Shown here: positions 9,611 to 16,283 of the stretch, in pieces | Layout of the letters: each line of letters starts with the position of its first letter | How positions within the stretch are numbered: the first letter of the stretch is position 1 | DNA from: Gloeothece verrucosa PCC 7822 | GTDB lineage: Bacteria; Cyanobacteriota; Cyanobacteriia; Cyanobacteriales; Microcystaceae | Direction: 5' to 3' | Assembly (NCBI RefSeq): GCF_000147335.1 | Contig: NC_014501.1 | Span: 4,573,501 to 4,637,500, forward strand | DNA length: 64,000 nucleotides | Position numbers and translations under genes: made by a program | The notes under the pieces: model-generated | What the model was told of the DNA's origin: nothing | Databases searched by the model: none | The model's input: the letters and a program-made list of their open reading frames with translations, nothing else

Positions 9611-10675
9611 ATGACTATTTTAATTACAGGTGGTGCAGGTTTTATCGGCTCGAATTTTGTTCATCATTGGTGTAATAATTATCCCAATGACCGGGTGATT
9701 GTTTTGGATGCTTTGACTTATGCCGGAAATCGTCAAAATATAGCCCCTTTAGAATCCCTTGAAAACTTTCGTTTTGTACAGGGCAATATAGGAGATCGCT
9801 CTTTGATTGATAGTCTTTTAAGAGCGGAAAATGTGGATACAGTGGCTCATTTTGCGGCAGAATCTCATGTAGACCGTTCTATCTTAGGCCCTGATGCTTT
9901 TATTCAAACTAATGTGGTGGGAACCTTTACACTATTAGATAGTTTTCGTCATTATTGGACGGAAAAAGGAAGCCCCGAAAATTACCGTTTTCTTCATGTT
10001 TCAACCGATGAGGTTTACGGAAGCTTAGGCCCAGATGATCCGGCTTTTACAGAGACAACCCCTTATGCGCCTAATAGCCCCTATTCAGCTTCAAAAGCGG
10101 CTAGTGATCATTTAGCGAGAGCCTATTTTCATACTTATAAGGTTCCCACCATTATTACCAATTGTTCTAATAATTATGGCCCTTATCATTTTCCGGAAAA
10201 GTTAATACCGTTGATGTGTATTAATATCCTCTTAGGAAAACCGTTACCAGTTTATGGAGATGGGCAAAACATTAGAGATTGGTTATTTGTCTTAGACCAT
10301 TGTAAGGCTTTAGATATTGTCATCCATAAAGGACAACCCGGAGAGACTTATAATGTCGGGGGAAATAATGAGGTTAAAAACATCGATTTAGTCACTTTAT
10401 TATGTGAATTGATGGATGAATTAGCCCCAGATTTACCCGTTAAACCCTCTAAACAGTTAATTACTTTTGTTAAAGACCGTCCAGGACATGATAGACGTTA
10501 TGCTATCGATGCCACAAAAATTAAGACTGAATTAGGCTGGACTCCAGAGGTCACCGTAGAAGAAGGGTTACGCAAAACCATTCAATGGTTTCTCAACAAC
10601 CGCGAATGGTGGCAACCTTTATTATCCCAAGAATATCAGGATTATTATCAAAAAGTTTATGGTGTCAGTGTTTAA
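9611..10675 (+). CDS. rfbB: dTDP-glucose 4,6-dehydratase
   Basis: RmlB/RfbB, 354 residues, an extended short-chain dehydrogenase that converts dTDP-glucose to dTDP-4-keto-6-deoxyglucose using tightly bound NAD. GGAGFIGSNFV near residue 6 is the NAD-binding motif; HFAAESHVDRS, HVSTDEVYGSL (catalytic Thr-Asp-Glu) and SPYSASKAASDH (Tyr-x3-Lys) are all intact. It is the last gene of the rhamnose operon. The downstream gap is repeat-rich and I see no strong intrinsic terminator directly after the stop. Confidence 0.96.
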   Translation: MTILITGGAGFIGSNFVHHWCNNYPNDRVIVLDALTYAGNRQNIAPLESLENFRFVQGNIGDRSLIDSLLRAENVDTVAHFAAESHVDRSILGPDAFIQTNVVGTFTLLDSFRHYWTEKGSPENYRFLHVSTDEVYGSLGPDDPAFTETTPYAPNSPYSASKAASDHLARAYFHTYKVPTIITNCSNNYGPYHFPEKLIPLMCINILLGKPLPVYGDGQNIRDWLFVLDHCKALDIVIHKGQPGETYNVGGNNEVKNIDLVTLLCELMDELAPDLPVKPSKQLITFVKDRPGHDRRYAIDATKIKTELGWTPEVTVEEGLRKTIQWFLNNREWWQPLLSQEYQDYYQKVYGVSV

Positions 10676-10708
10676 TCAATATTGACCTCTCCCCCAACCC
10701 CTTCGCCA

Positions 10709-10928
10709 ACCAGGTGAGGGGGCTTATTATTGATACTTCTCCTCCATCCCCTTCGCCTAAGCTAAGACGCATTTAATTTTTATAACTTTATTTTTGGTAC
10801 AAAGGTTCAATCCTTTCCCCTTTCCCCTTTCCCCTTTCCCCTTTCCCCTTTCCCCTTTCCCCCTTCTTTATCTGGACTAATAATTTAGATGCGTAACAGC
10901 TTACCAGGTGAGGGGGCTTATTATTGAT
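10709..10928. repeat. Repeat cluster: 26-bp direct repeats around an inverted-repeat block
   Basis: An identical 26-base sequence (starts ACCAGGTGAGGGGG) occurs at 10709-10734 and 10903-10928. Between them lie imperfect inverted arms, TAAGCTAAGACGCATTTAA at 10758-10776 and a related TTTAGATGCGTAACAGCTTA at 10886-10905, enclosing a heptamer tandem array. The same 19-mer TAAGCTAAGACGCATTTAA recurs at 26884-26902. This fits a dispersed, non-coding repeat or a degenerate mobile fragment. No gene was seen in 10676-11068. Confidence 0.75.
10812..10863. repeat. Heptanucleotide tandem repeat (CCCCTTT)n
   Basis: Seven TTT blocks are spaced exactly seven bases apart, separated by CCCC. The array lies inside the repeat cluster between rfbB and the psb34 array. 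Such heptamer microsatellites are a known feature of cyanobacterial genomes and expand by slippage. Confidence 0.9.
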
Positions 10929-11005
10929 GCCTGTCTCCCAACAGAAGAGTCTCCTTAGATAACTATAACTTATGGATACTATCTAAAAAAATTTGTCAAG
11001 CATAC

Positions 11006-11044
11006 TTTACAATTCGTTACTAATTTGTTACATTTATTTACATG
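11006..11044 (+). promoter_or_regulatory. HLR1-like boxes (RpaB site) over a candidate promoter of the psb34 array
   Basis: Four octamers close to the HLR1 consensus (G/T)TTACA(T/A)(T/A) are seen: TTTACAAT (11006), GTTACTAA (11016), GTTACATT (11027) and TTTACATG (11037). The first and second, and the third and fourth, are each separated by two bases as in HLR1. Two of the four octamers have one mismatch. HLR1 is bound by the response regulator RpaB at high-light genes. TTTACA (11006) and TACATT (11029) could also serve as -35 and -10 with 17-base spacing. Function is inferred. Confidence 0.55.
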
Positions 11045-11068
11045 AGGAAACAAACAGAGGAACAAATC

Positions 11069-11239
11069 ATGTACACCACAGTTAACGAACAAGGACATCT
11101 CAACAACTACGCCACCGAACCTGATATGTACTATGCTGAATATCCCGCTCCCTATCAACAACGCCGCTATTTACTCCAAGGCATTTTCGCTACTCTATTA
11201 GTCACCACGCTGGTAGTGGTTTCCTTGGTAATCAGCTAA
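11069..11239 (+). CDS. psb34: Psb34-like (ssl1498 family) thylakoid protein, copy 1
   Basis: A 56-residue protein with N-terminal MYTTVNEQGHLNNYATEP and one C-terminal membrane helix (about residues 36-55, LLQGIFATLLVTTLVVVS). The NEQG.LNN.A.EP..Y..EYP pattern and size match the ssl1498/Psb34 family, single-helix proteins related to high-light-inducible proteins that bind the CP47 side of photosystem II assembly intermediates. I use this ATG rather than one at 11042 because the other four copies start here and AGAGGA lies nine bases upstream. First gene of the array, behind the HLR1-like boxes. Family assignment is from memory of the motif. Confidence 0.8.
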   Translation: MYTTVNEQGHLNNYATEPDMYYAEYPAPYQQRRYLLQGIFATLLVTTLVVVSLVIS

Positions 11240-11291
11240 TCAAATTTTTAAGTAAACATCTCAATAAAAAATGCAAACGGAGGAACAAGCT

Positions 11292-11462
11292 ATGTACACC
11301 ACAGTTAACGAACAAGGACATCTCAACAACTACGCCACCGAACCTGATATGTACTATGCTGAATATCCCGCTCCCTATCAACAACGCCGCTATTTACTCC
11401 AAGGCATTTTCGCTACTCTATTAGTCACCACGCTGGTAGTGGTTTCCTTGGTAATCAGCTAA
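11292..11462 (+). CDS. psb34: Psb34-like (ssl1498 family) thylakoid protein, copy 2
   Basis: Its 56-residue product is identical to copy 1, and the nucleotide sequence of the gene appears identical as well. A GGAGG ribosome binding site lies eight bases upstream of the ATG. The stop of copy 1 lies 52 bases upstream. Same inferred role in photosystem II assembly or photoprotection at the thylakoid membrane. Confidence 0.8.
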   Translation: MYTTVNEQGHLNNYATEPDMYYAEYPAPYQQRRYLLQGIFATLLVTTLVVVSLVIS

Positions 11463-11514
11463 TCAAATTTTTAAGTAAACATCTCAATAAAAAATGCAAA
11501 CGGAGGAACAAGCT

Positions 11515-11685
11515 ATGTACACCACAGTTAACGAACAAGGACATCTCAACAACTACGCCACCGAACCTGATATGTACTATGCTGAATATCCCGCTCCCTA
11601 TCAACAACGCCGCTATTTACTCCAAGGCATTTTCGCTACCCTATTAGTCACCACACTGGTAGTGGTTTCCTTGGTAATCAGCTAA
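11515..11685 (+). CDS. psb34: Psb34-like (ssl1498 family) thylakoid protein, copy 3
   Basis: Protein identical to copies 1 and 2. Compared with copy 2 the gene carries synonymous changes in the last third (ACT to ACC, ACG to ACA). GGAGG precedes the ATG by eight bases. The spacer after this copy differs slightly from the others (TTTTTCAATAAAC instead of TTTTTAAGTAAAC). Confidence 0.8.
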   Translation: MYTTVNEQGHLNNYATEPDMYYAEYPAPYQQRRYLLQGIFATLLVTTLVVVSLVIS

Positions 11686-11737
11686 TCAAATTTTTCAATA
11701 AACATCTCAATAAAAAACGCAAACGGAGAAACAAGCT

Positions 11738-11908
11738 ATGTACACCACAGTTAACGAACAAGGACATCTCAACAACTACGCCACCGAACCTGATATGTAC
11801 TATGCTGAATATCCCGCTCCCTATCAACAGCGCCGCTATTTACTCCAAGGCATTTTCGCTACCCTATTAGTCACCACACTGGTAGTGGTTTCCTTGGTAA
11901 TCAGCTAA
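11738..11908 (+). CDS. psb34: Psb34-like (ssl1498 family) thylakoid protein, copy 4
   Basis: Reading from the ATG at 11738 gives the same 56-residue protein ending at TAA 11906-11908. It carries a synonymous CAA to CAG change before the membrane helix. Its ribosome binding site is GGAGA instead of GGAGG, so translation may be weaker than in copies 2, 3 and 5. It has no extended upstream frame, so short-ORF cut-offs would miss it. Confidence 0.8.
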   Translation: MYTTVNEQGHLNNYATEPDMYYAEYPAPYQQRRYLLQGIFATLLVTTLVVVSLVIS

Positions 11909-11960
11909 TCAAATTTTTAAGTAAACATCTCAATAAAAAACGCAAACGGAGGAACAAGCT

Positions 11961-12131
11961 ATGTACACTACAGTTAACGAACAAGGACATCTCAACAACT
12001 ACGCCACCGAACCTGATATGTACTATGCTGAATATCCCGCTCCCTATCAACAGCGCCGCTATTTACTTCAAGGCATTTTCGCTACTCTATTAGTCACCAC
12101 ACTGGTAGTAGTTTCCTTGGTAATCAGCTAA
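11961..12131 (+). CDS. psb34: Psb34-like (ssl1498 family) thylakoid protein, copy 5
   Basis: Last gene of the array; protein again identical over all 56 residues. It holds the most synonymous changes (ACC to ACT, CAA to CAG, CTC to CTT, GTG to GTA), consistent with the array edge being less homogenised. GGAGG lies eight bases before the ATG. A clear intrinsic terminator follows 50 bases after the stop. Confidence 0.8.
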   Translation: MYTTVNEQGHLNNYATEPDMYYAEYPAPYQQRRYLLQGIFATLLVTTLVVVSLVIS

Positions 12132-12182
12132 TCAAATTTTTGACAAAAAAGCATCGACATTTTGGATTTCTCCTACTCTCGA

Positions 12183-12203
12183 CCTCGGACAACCGAGGTT
12201 TTT
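12183..12203 (+). terminator. Intrinsic terminator of the psb34 array
   Basis: Perfect 6-bp stem CCTCGG/CCGAGG with loop ACAA, followed directly by five T residues. Confidence 0.85.
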
Positions 12204-12252
12204 AATTTTGAGGGTTGGGGGATTAGCTATTTGTGCTGTTTTTGAAAGTCAT

Positions 12253-12277
12253 AAAAAAACCTGCTGTTATAAGCAGG
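12253..12277 (-). terminator. Intrinsic terminator for the 65-residue reverse-strand gene
   Basis: On the reverse strand, a CCTGCT/AGCAGG stem with a six-base loop is followed by a run of seven T residues. It lies about 50 bases past the stop at 12328. Confidence 0.8.
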
Positions 12278-12327
12278 AAAAGTTGACAAGAGTTTTTATT
12301 AAGGCAAAAATTTAGAAAATAGACGGT

Positions 12328-12525
12328 TTAACGAGCAAGGCTTTTACCATAGCTAACTAACCCTGCACCAATGTAGCGGCCATAGCCATCTAATTTGTCT
12401 TGTTGAGCAATTCTTTGAGGATTGTTAAACATATCAGCTACCCCAGCACTCATTAACATAACAGTAGTAGCGGCGATGATGTAGTTGCGAATTAGTTGGG
12501 TGTTGTGGGTGGTAGCGTTTAACAT
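12328..12525 (-). CDS. Hypothetical 65-residue protein with one membrane segment
   Basis: Reverse-strand gene starting at the ATG at 12525, chosen because GAGG lies eight bases upstream; a start at 12552 would add nine residues but lacks this site. The protein begins MLNATTHNTQLIRN, has a hydrophobic segment of about 20 residues (YIIAATTVMLMSAGVADMF) and a Gly/Tyr-rich tail (DGYGRYIGAGLVSYGKSL). I do not recognise the family. It has its own terminator and faces the psb34 array convergently. A small thylakoid or plasma-membrane protein is possible. Confidence 0.6.
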   Translation of the reverse strand: MLNATTHNTQLIRNYIIAATTVMLMSAGVADMFNNPQRIAQQDKLDGYGRYIGAGLVSYGKSLAR

Positions 12526-12749
12526 TTTGGTTGCCTCTATTGCTCTCGACATCTTTAGAATACGAGGCGGCCTGGGGTGATGTCAGTCCCAAAATTATTG
12601 GAAAATATAGTGTCTGATAGTTAGAGGACTCTCTATCAAAGTGGAATTAAATGGAAAAATCAAGCCCTTGTTTGTAATATTTTTGTAGCATAATGTTCTA
12701 GGCGGGGTGGCGAAGTGTTGACATACTCCGCCTAAAATTTTTCAATTAA

Positions 12750-12884
12750 TTAATCATCATCATCTTGGGTTAGGTGCCCAGTACCCCCACAAAATAAGCA
12801 GGTTTCCTCACGCTGAACTTCGCCGCTACAGTCTCGAATCTCAATGTATCCTTTTCCCTCACAATGCGGACAAGTTTGGTTCAT
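12750..12884 (-). CDS. 44-residue Cys-rich DnaJ-type zinc-finger protein
   Basis: A 44-codon gene begins at ATG 12884, eight bases after the DUF1499 stop. The product begins MNQTCPHCEGKGYIEIRDC and continues to CLFCGGTGHLTQDDDD. Two C-x2-C-x-G-x-G modules (CPHCEGKG and CLFCGGTG) are the pairs seen in the DnaJ central zinc domain, so one zinc ion is likely bound by four cysteines. Small stand-alone proteins of this kind occur in cyanobacteria; their targets are unknown to me. Tight spacing suggests co-transcription with the DUF1499 gene. Confidence 0.75.
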   Translation of the reverse strand: MNQTCPHCEGKGYIEIRDCSGEVQREETCLFCGGTGHLTQDDDD

Positions 12885-12892
12885 AATTCTGC

Positions 12893-13420
12893 TTAAACTC
12901 CTAAATCTTGCATTGCTAGGCGTATTTGTTCTAATCTTCTGCGGTTAACTCCTAAATCAGATTCTCCTAAGCGTGACGCTGAACGGACATGAATCACTTT
13001 TTCATCCGGGGGAAAGTAAAATTCTGCATCATCGATAAATCCCATCAGACGACTTTCAGATTCTACCCGAATGTAATCATCGGTTTCTTCAATGATGGTG
13101 GTACGAGGGACTACCCCGAGAACTTTAATTAGAGTTTGTTTAGCGGCATCTCGGTCCGTTTGGTAGGTAATGGGTGCTATGGTATGGGTTGAATCAGCAT
13201 CTTGAGAAACCACACAGTTAGGAGTAGACGGACAAGCCGCTAATTTACCCTCATGTATTCCGATATTGTCAGGGGCAGTTCCTTTAAACAGTTGATTGAT
13301 TAAAGGTAATGCGGCTAGGGGAGTAGAGGGGTATTCCAACGCCCAAACCGAGGCGGGAGTTACAGCGTTTGACAGGGTGATAAATGCGGCTAAAATTAGT
13401 GCAATTAGATAGCGGCTCAT
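12893..13420 (-). CDS. DUF1499 family exported protein
   Basis: A 175-residue protein beginning MSRYLIALILAAF, a likely signal peptide ending near VWA. The DUF1499 hallmarks are visible: CPSTPNCVVSQ near residue 62, ESRLMGFIDDAEFYF, and the C-terminal RSASRLGESDLGVNRRR. An in-frame ATG at 13504 would add 28 residues that do not look like the family and would bury the signal peptide. Function of the family is unknown. The small zinc-finger gene follows eight bases downstream. Confidence 0.85.
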   Translation of the reverse strand: MSRYLIALILAAFITLSNAVTPASVWALEYPSTPLAALPLINQLFKGTAPDNIGIHEGKLAACPSTPNCVVSQDADSTHTIAPITYQTDRDAAKQTLIKVLGVVPRTTIIEETDDYIRVESESRLMGFIDDAEFYFPPDEKVIHVRSASRLGESDLGVNRRRLEQIRLAMQDLGV

Positions 13421-13720
13421 GTTTGGATTATTAAGCTTAAGTTGATCTACATTATTAAACCATTTTGACCTAATAATTAAATTTTCTAAAAATGTAATAG
13501 CCAATACTTAAACCGCTATTTCTCCCCAAAGACTTAAGCAAAAGTGCTTAAAATATACTCAAATTGTCACAAAAACATTGCCAACCTGAAACTTGTCTAA
13601 AGTTTTTAACCAAATCAAGAATTCTTGCCTACCATAGATCAGTAAAAGCGACCAAAAAACCTTGATAGCCTCGTTGTCATTAAGGTCACTACATTCGCCA
13701 CATCTTGGGAGATAGAGAGT

Positions 13721-14770
13721 ATGCTCAGTGCAAAACCCATTGTTAAGCAAGAAATGAGTCTAGATAGGGATTGTACCACCCTGTCCCGTCACGTCTTACA
13801 ACAATTACAAAGCTTTTCACCCGATGCACAAGACCTCAGTGCCATCATGAATCGCATTGCCCTAGCCGGAAAACTCATTTCCCGCCGCCTTTCTCGCGCT
13901 GGTTTAATGGCCGATGTCCTCGGATTCACCGGTGAAACCAACGTACAAGGCGAAGAAGTCAAAAAAATGGATGTCTTTGCCAATGACGTATTCATCGCCG
14001 TCTTTAAACAAAGTGGGTTAGTCTGCCGCCTTGCTTCAGAAGAAATGGATGACCCCTACTACATCCCCGAAAACTGTCCCATTGGACGCTATACCCTACT
14101 ATATGACCCCATTGACGGGTCTTCTAACGTCGATATTAACTTAAATGTCGGCTCCATCTTCTCCATCAGACAAGGCATCGGCGAAGACTTAAATGGTGAT
14201 GCCAGTGATTTACTCCAAGATGGACACAAACAACTCGCCGCAGGATACATTCTTTACGGTCCATCCACCGTCTTAGTCTATTCTCTCGGTTATGGGGTAC
14301 ACTCCTTTATCCTCGACCCCAGTTTAGGCGAATTTATCTTAGCCCAAGAAAATATCCGCATCCCCGATCACGGCCCCGTTTATAGCACCAACGAGGGCAA
14401 TTTCTGGCAATGGGATGAAGCCATTCGAGACTATACTCGCTACGTACACCGTCACGAAGGCTATACAGCCCGCTATAGTGGGGCATTAGTCGGAGATATT
14501 CACCGCATCTTATTACAGGGTGGAGTTTTTCTATATCCAGGTACAGTCAAAAAACCCGAAGGGAAGCTAAGATTACTTTATGAAACCGCCCCCCTAGCCT
14601 TTTTGATCGAACAAGCCGGCGGACGGGCTAGTAATGGCGAACAAAACTTATTAGATGTGGTTCCCACTCATCTACACACTCGCACCCCCTTAATTATTGG
14701 CAGTGCAGAAGATGTCAAACTCGTAGAATCCTTTATTGATGACCACAAACGCCGAGCGGCTCAAAAGTAA
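13721..14770 (+). CDS. fbp: Class I fructose-1,6-bisphosphatase
   Basis: A 349-residue fructose-1,6-bisphosphatase that removes the C1 phosphate in gluconeogenesis and the Calvin cycle. The metal-binding motif DPIDGSSN is at about residues 129-136, and KKPEGKLRLLYE plus PLAFLIEQAGGRAS (substrate and AMP-region signature) follow near the C-terminus. GGGAG lies nine bases before this ATG; an internal ATG 33 bases downstream is an alternative. It heads the fbp-tal-zwf-opcA cluster known from Nostoc, linking Calvin cycle and oxidative pentose phosphate flux. Confidence 0.95.
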   Translation: MLSAKPIVKQEMSLDRDCTTLSRHVLQQLQSFSPDAQDLSAIMNRIALAGKLISRRLSRAGLMADVLGFTGETNVQGEEVKKMDVFANDVFIAVFKQSGLVCRLASEEMDDPYYIPENCPIGRYTLLYDPIDGSSNVDINLNVGSIFSIRQGIGEDLNGDASDLLQDGHKQLAAGYILYGPSTVLVYSLGYGVHSFILDPSLGEFILAQENIRIPDHGPVYSTNEGNFWQWDEAIRDYTRYVHRHEGYTARYSGALVGDIHRILLQGGVFLYPGTVKKPEGKLRLLYETAPLAFLIEQAGGRASNGEQNLLDVVPTHLHTRTPLIIGSAEDVKLVESFIDDHKRRAAQK

Positions 14771-14861
14771 CAACACTCTTAAAAAACTTCAAACTTTACC
14801 TCATTTCTATTCAACTTTTTGCGAGATTTTGAGGTAAAAAAACACATCGGAGGGCAACTTT

Positions 14862-16013
14862 ATGACAGCAGCAAATCCTATTTTAGAAATTGAGCAAAAA
14901 TACGGTCAAAGTATCTGGATGGATAATTTGAACCGAGATTTAATTCAGTCTGGAGAACTGGAAGCCTTAATCGCTAATCGAGGCATTCAAGGCCTTACCT
15001 CTAATCCAGCCATCTTTGAAAAAGCCATCAAAGGCAATAAAATCTATGACCAAGATATTGACGCAGGCATCAAAGACAAAAAATCCGTTCAAGAAATCTA
15101 TGAAATATTAGTGTTTGACGATATTCGCCACGCTTGTGAGATTTTCAAGCCAGTTTATCAGCAAAGCAACGGACTAGATGGTTATGTCAGTATCGAAGTT
15201 CCTCCCAATATTGCTAAAGATACTGAAAGTACCCTCGCCGAAGCTCGGCGGTATTTCCAAACCCTAGATCGCCCGAACTTAATGATTAAAATTCCCGGCA
15301 CAAAAGAAGGATTGCCGGCATTTGAAACCGCTATAAGTGAGGGAATTAATGTTAATGTGACCTTGCTGTTTTCAGTGGATAGCTACGTTAATACCGCTTG
15401 GGCTTATATTCGAGGACTAGAAAAACGCGCCGCCGAAGGAAAAGATATTAGTCATATTGCTTCTGTGGCAAGTTTCTTCCTCTCTCGAATAGATACCAAT
15501 ATTGATGATCGCATTGATGCTAAACTAGCCGCCGGTGTAGATACCATCGAACAAGAGGTAAAATTAAAAGCAATTAAAGGCAAAATAGCCATTGCTAACG
15601 CCAAAATTGCCTATCAAAAGTATAAAGAAATTTATAGCAGTGAGCGTTGGCAAGCTTTAGCCGCCAAAGGAGCAAAAGTTCAACGTCTGCTGTGGGCCTC
15701 TACGGGAACCAAAAACCCAGAATACAGCGATGTGATGTATGTTGACGAGTTAGTCGGTCCCGATACCGTTAACACCCTACCCCCGACCACCATCGAAGCT
15801 TGTGCAGATCACTGTCACCCGGCTAGCCGCCTTGAAAGTGATGTCGAGAGCGCTTATAATCTCATAGAAAGTCTCAAAGACCCCGACATTAACATCGATC
15901 TCGATGCCGTGATGGAAGAATTACTTGAGGATGGGATTGAAAAATTTATCAAACCCTTTGAGTCTTTAATATCTTCTTTGGCAGAAAAAGTCAATCACTT
16001 AGCAACTGTGTAA
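14862..16013 (+). CDS. tal: Transaldolase
   Basis: A 383-residue transaldolase of the long cyanobacterial/actinobacterial type. It transfers a three-carbon unit between sedoheptulose 7-phosphate and glyceraldehyde 3-phosphate. The N-terminal signature GLTSNPAIFEKAI is at residues about 44-56, and the Schiff-base lysine lies in LMIKIPGT near residue 142. A strong GGAGG precedes the ATG by about eight bases. It is second in the fbp-tal-zwf-opcA cluster, 91 bases after fbp; a 270-base gap separates it from zwf, which may have its own promoter. Confidence 0.95.
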   Translation: MTAANPILEIEQKYGQSIWMDNLNRDLIQSGELEALIANRGIQGLTSNPAIFEKAIKGNKIYDQDIDAGIKDKKSVQEIYEILVFDDIRHACEIFKPVYQQSNGLDGYVSIEVPPNIAKDTESTLAEARRYFQTLDRPNLMIKIPGTKEGLPAFETAISEGINVNVTLLFSVDSYVNTAWAYIRGLEKRAAEGKDISHIASVASFFLSRIDTNIDDRIDAKLAAGVDTIEQEVKLKAIKGKIAIANAKIAYQKYKEIYSSERWQALAAKGAKVQRLLWASTGTKNPEYSDVMYVDELVGPDTVNTLPPTTIEACADHCHPASRLESDVESAYNLIESLKDPDINIDLDAVMEELLEDGIEKFIKPFESLISSLAEKVNHLATV

Positions 16014-16283
16014 ATAATTACCAATTGCTGTCATTAGTCATTAGTCTTTGACATTAAAAGATTAATAAATAAGACTTTTGGCTAGTGACTCAATTAAAAA
16101 AGAACCATCTTAAACTTCAATCTCAAGGATAAATCCTCAAAAAAGTATTAGTTTCTCAAAAATCAAAAAAACAAACCGAACAGCAAAAATAGCTTTTAAT
16201 CCAATGAATTTAATCTTCTCTTAGGAATATGGTTAACCCCAAATAGGTAAACTAAAAACAATCATAGGAGAAAAAACAATCCC

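Larger units (their letters stand above)
11069..12131 (+). repeat. Five-unit tandem array, 223-bp period, each unit one psb34-like gene
   Basis: Start codons at 11069, 11292, 11515, 11738 and 11961 are spaced exactly 223 bases apart. Each unit is a 171-base gene plus a 52-base spacer with a ribosome binding site. All five proteins are identical; the few base differences inside the genes are synonymous. The spacers have no obvious promoter, so one polycistronic transcript ending at the terminator at 12183 is likely. Confidence 0.95.

Noticed and set aside
13559..13750. 63-codon reverse-strand frame upstream of fbp
   Set aside because: It overlaps the fbp ribosome binding site and start region, has no recognisable motif and no good ribosome binding site.
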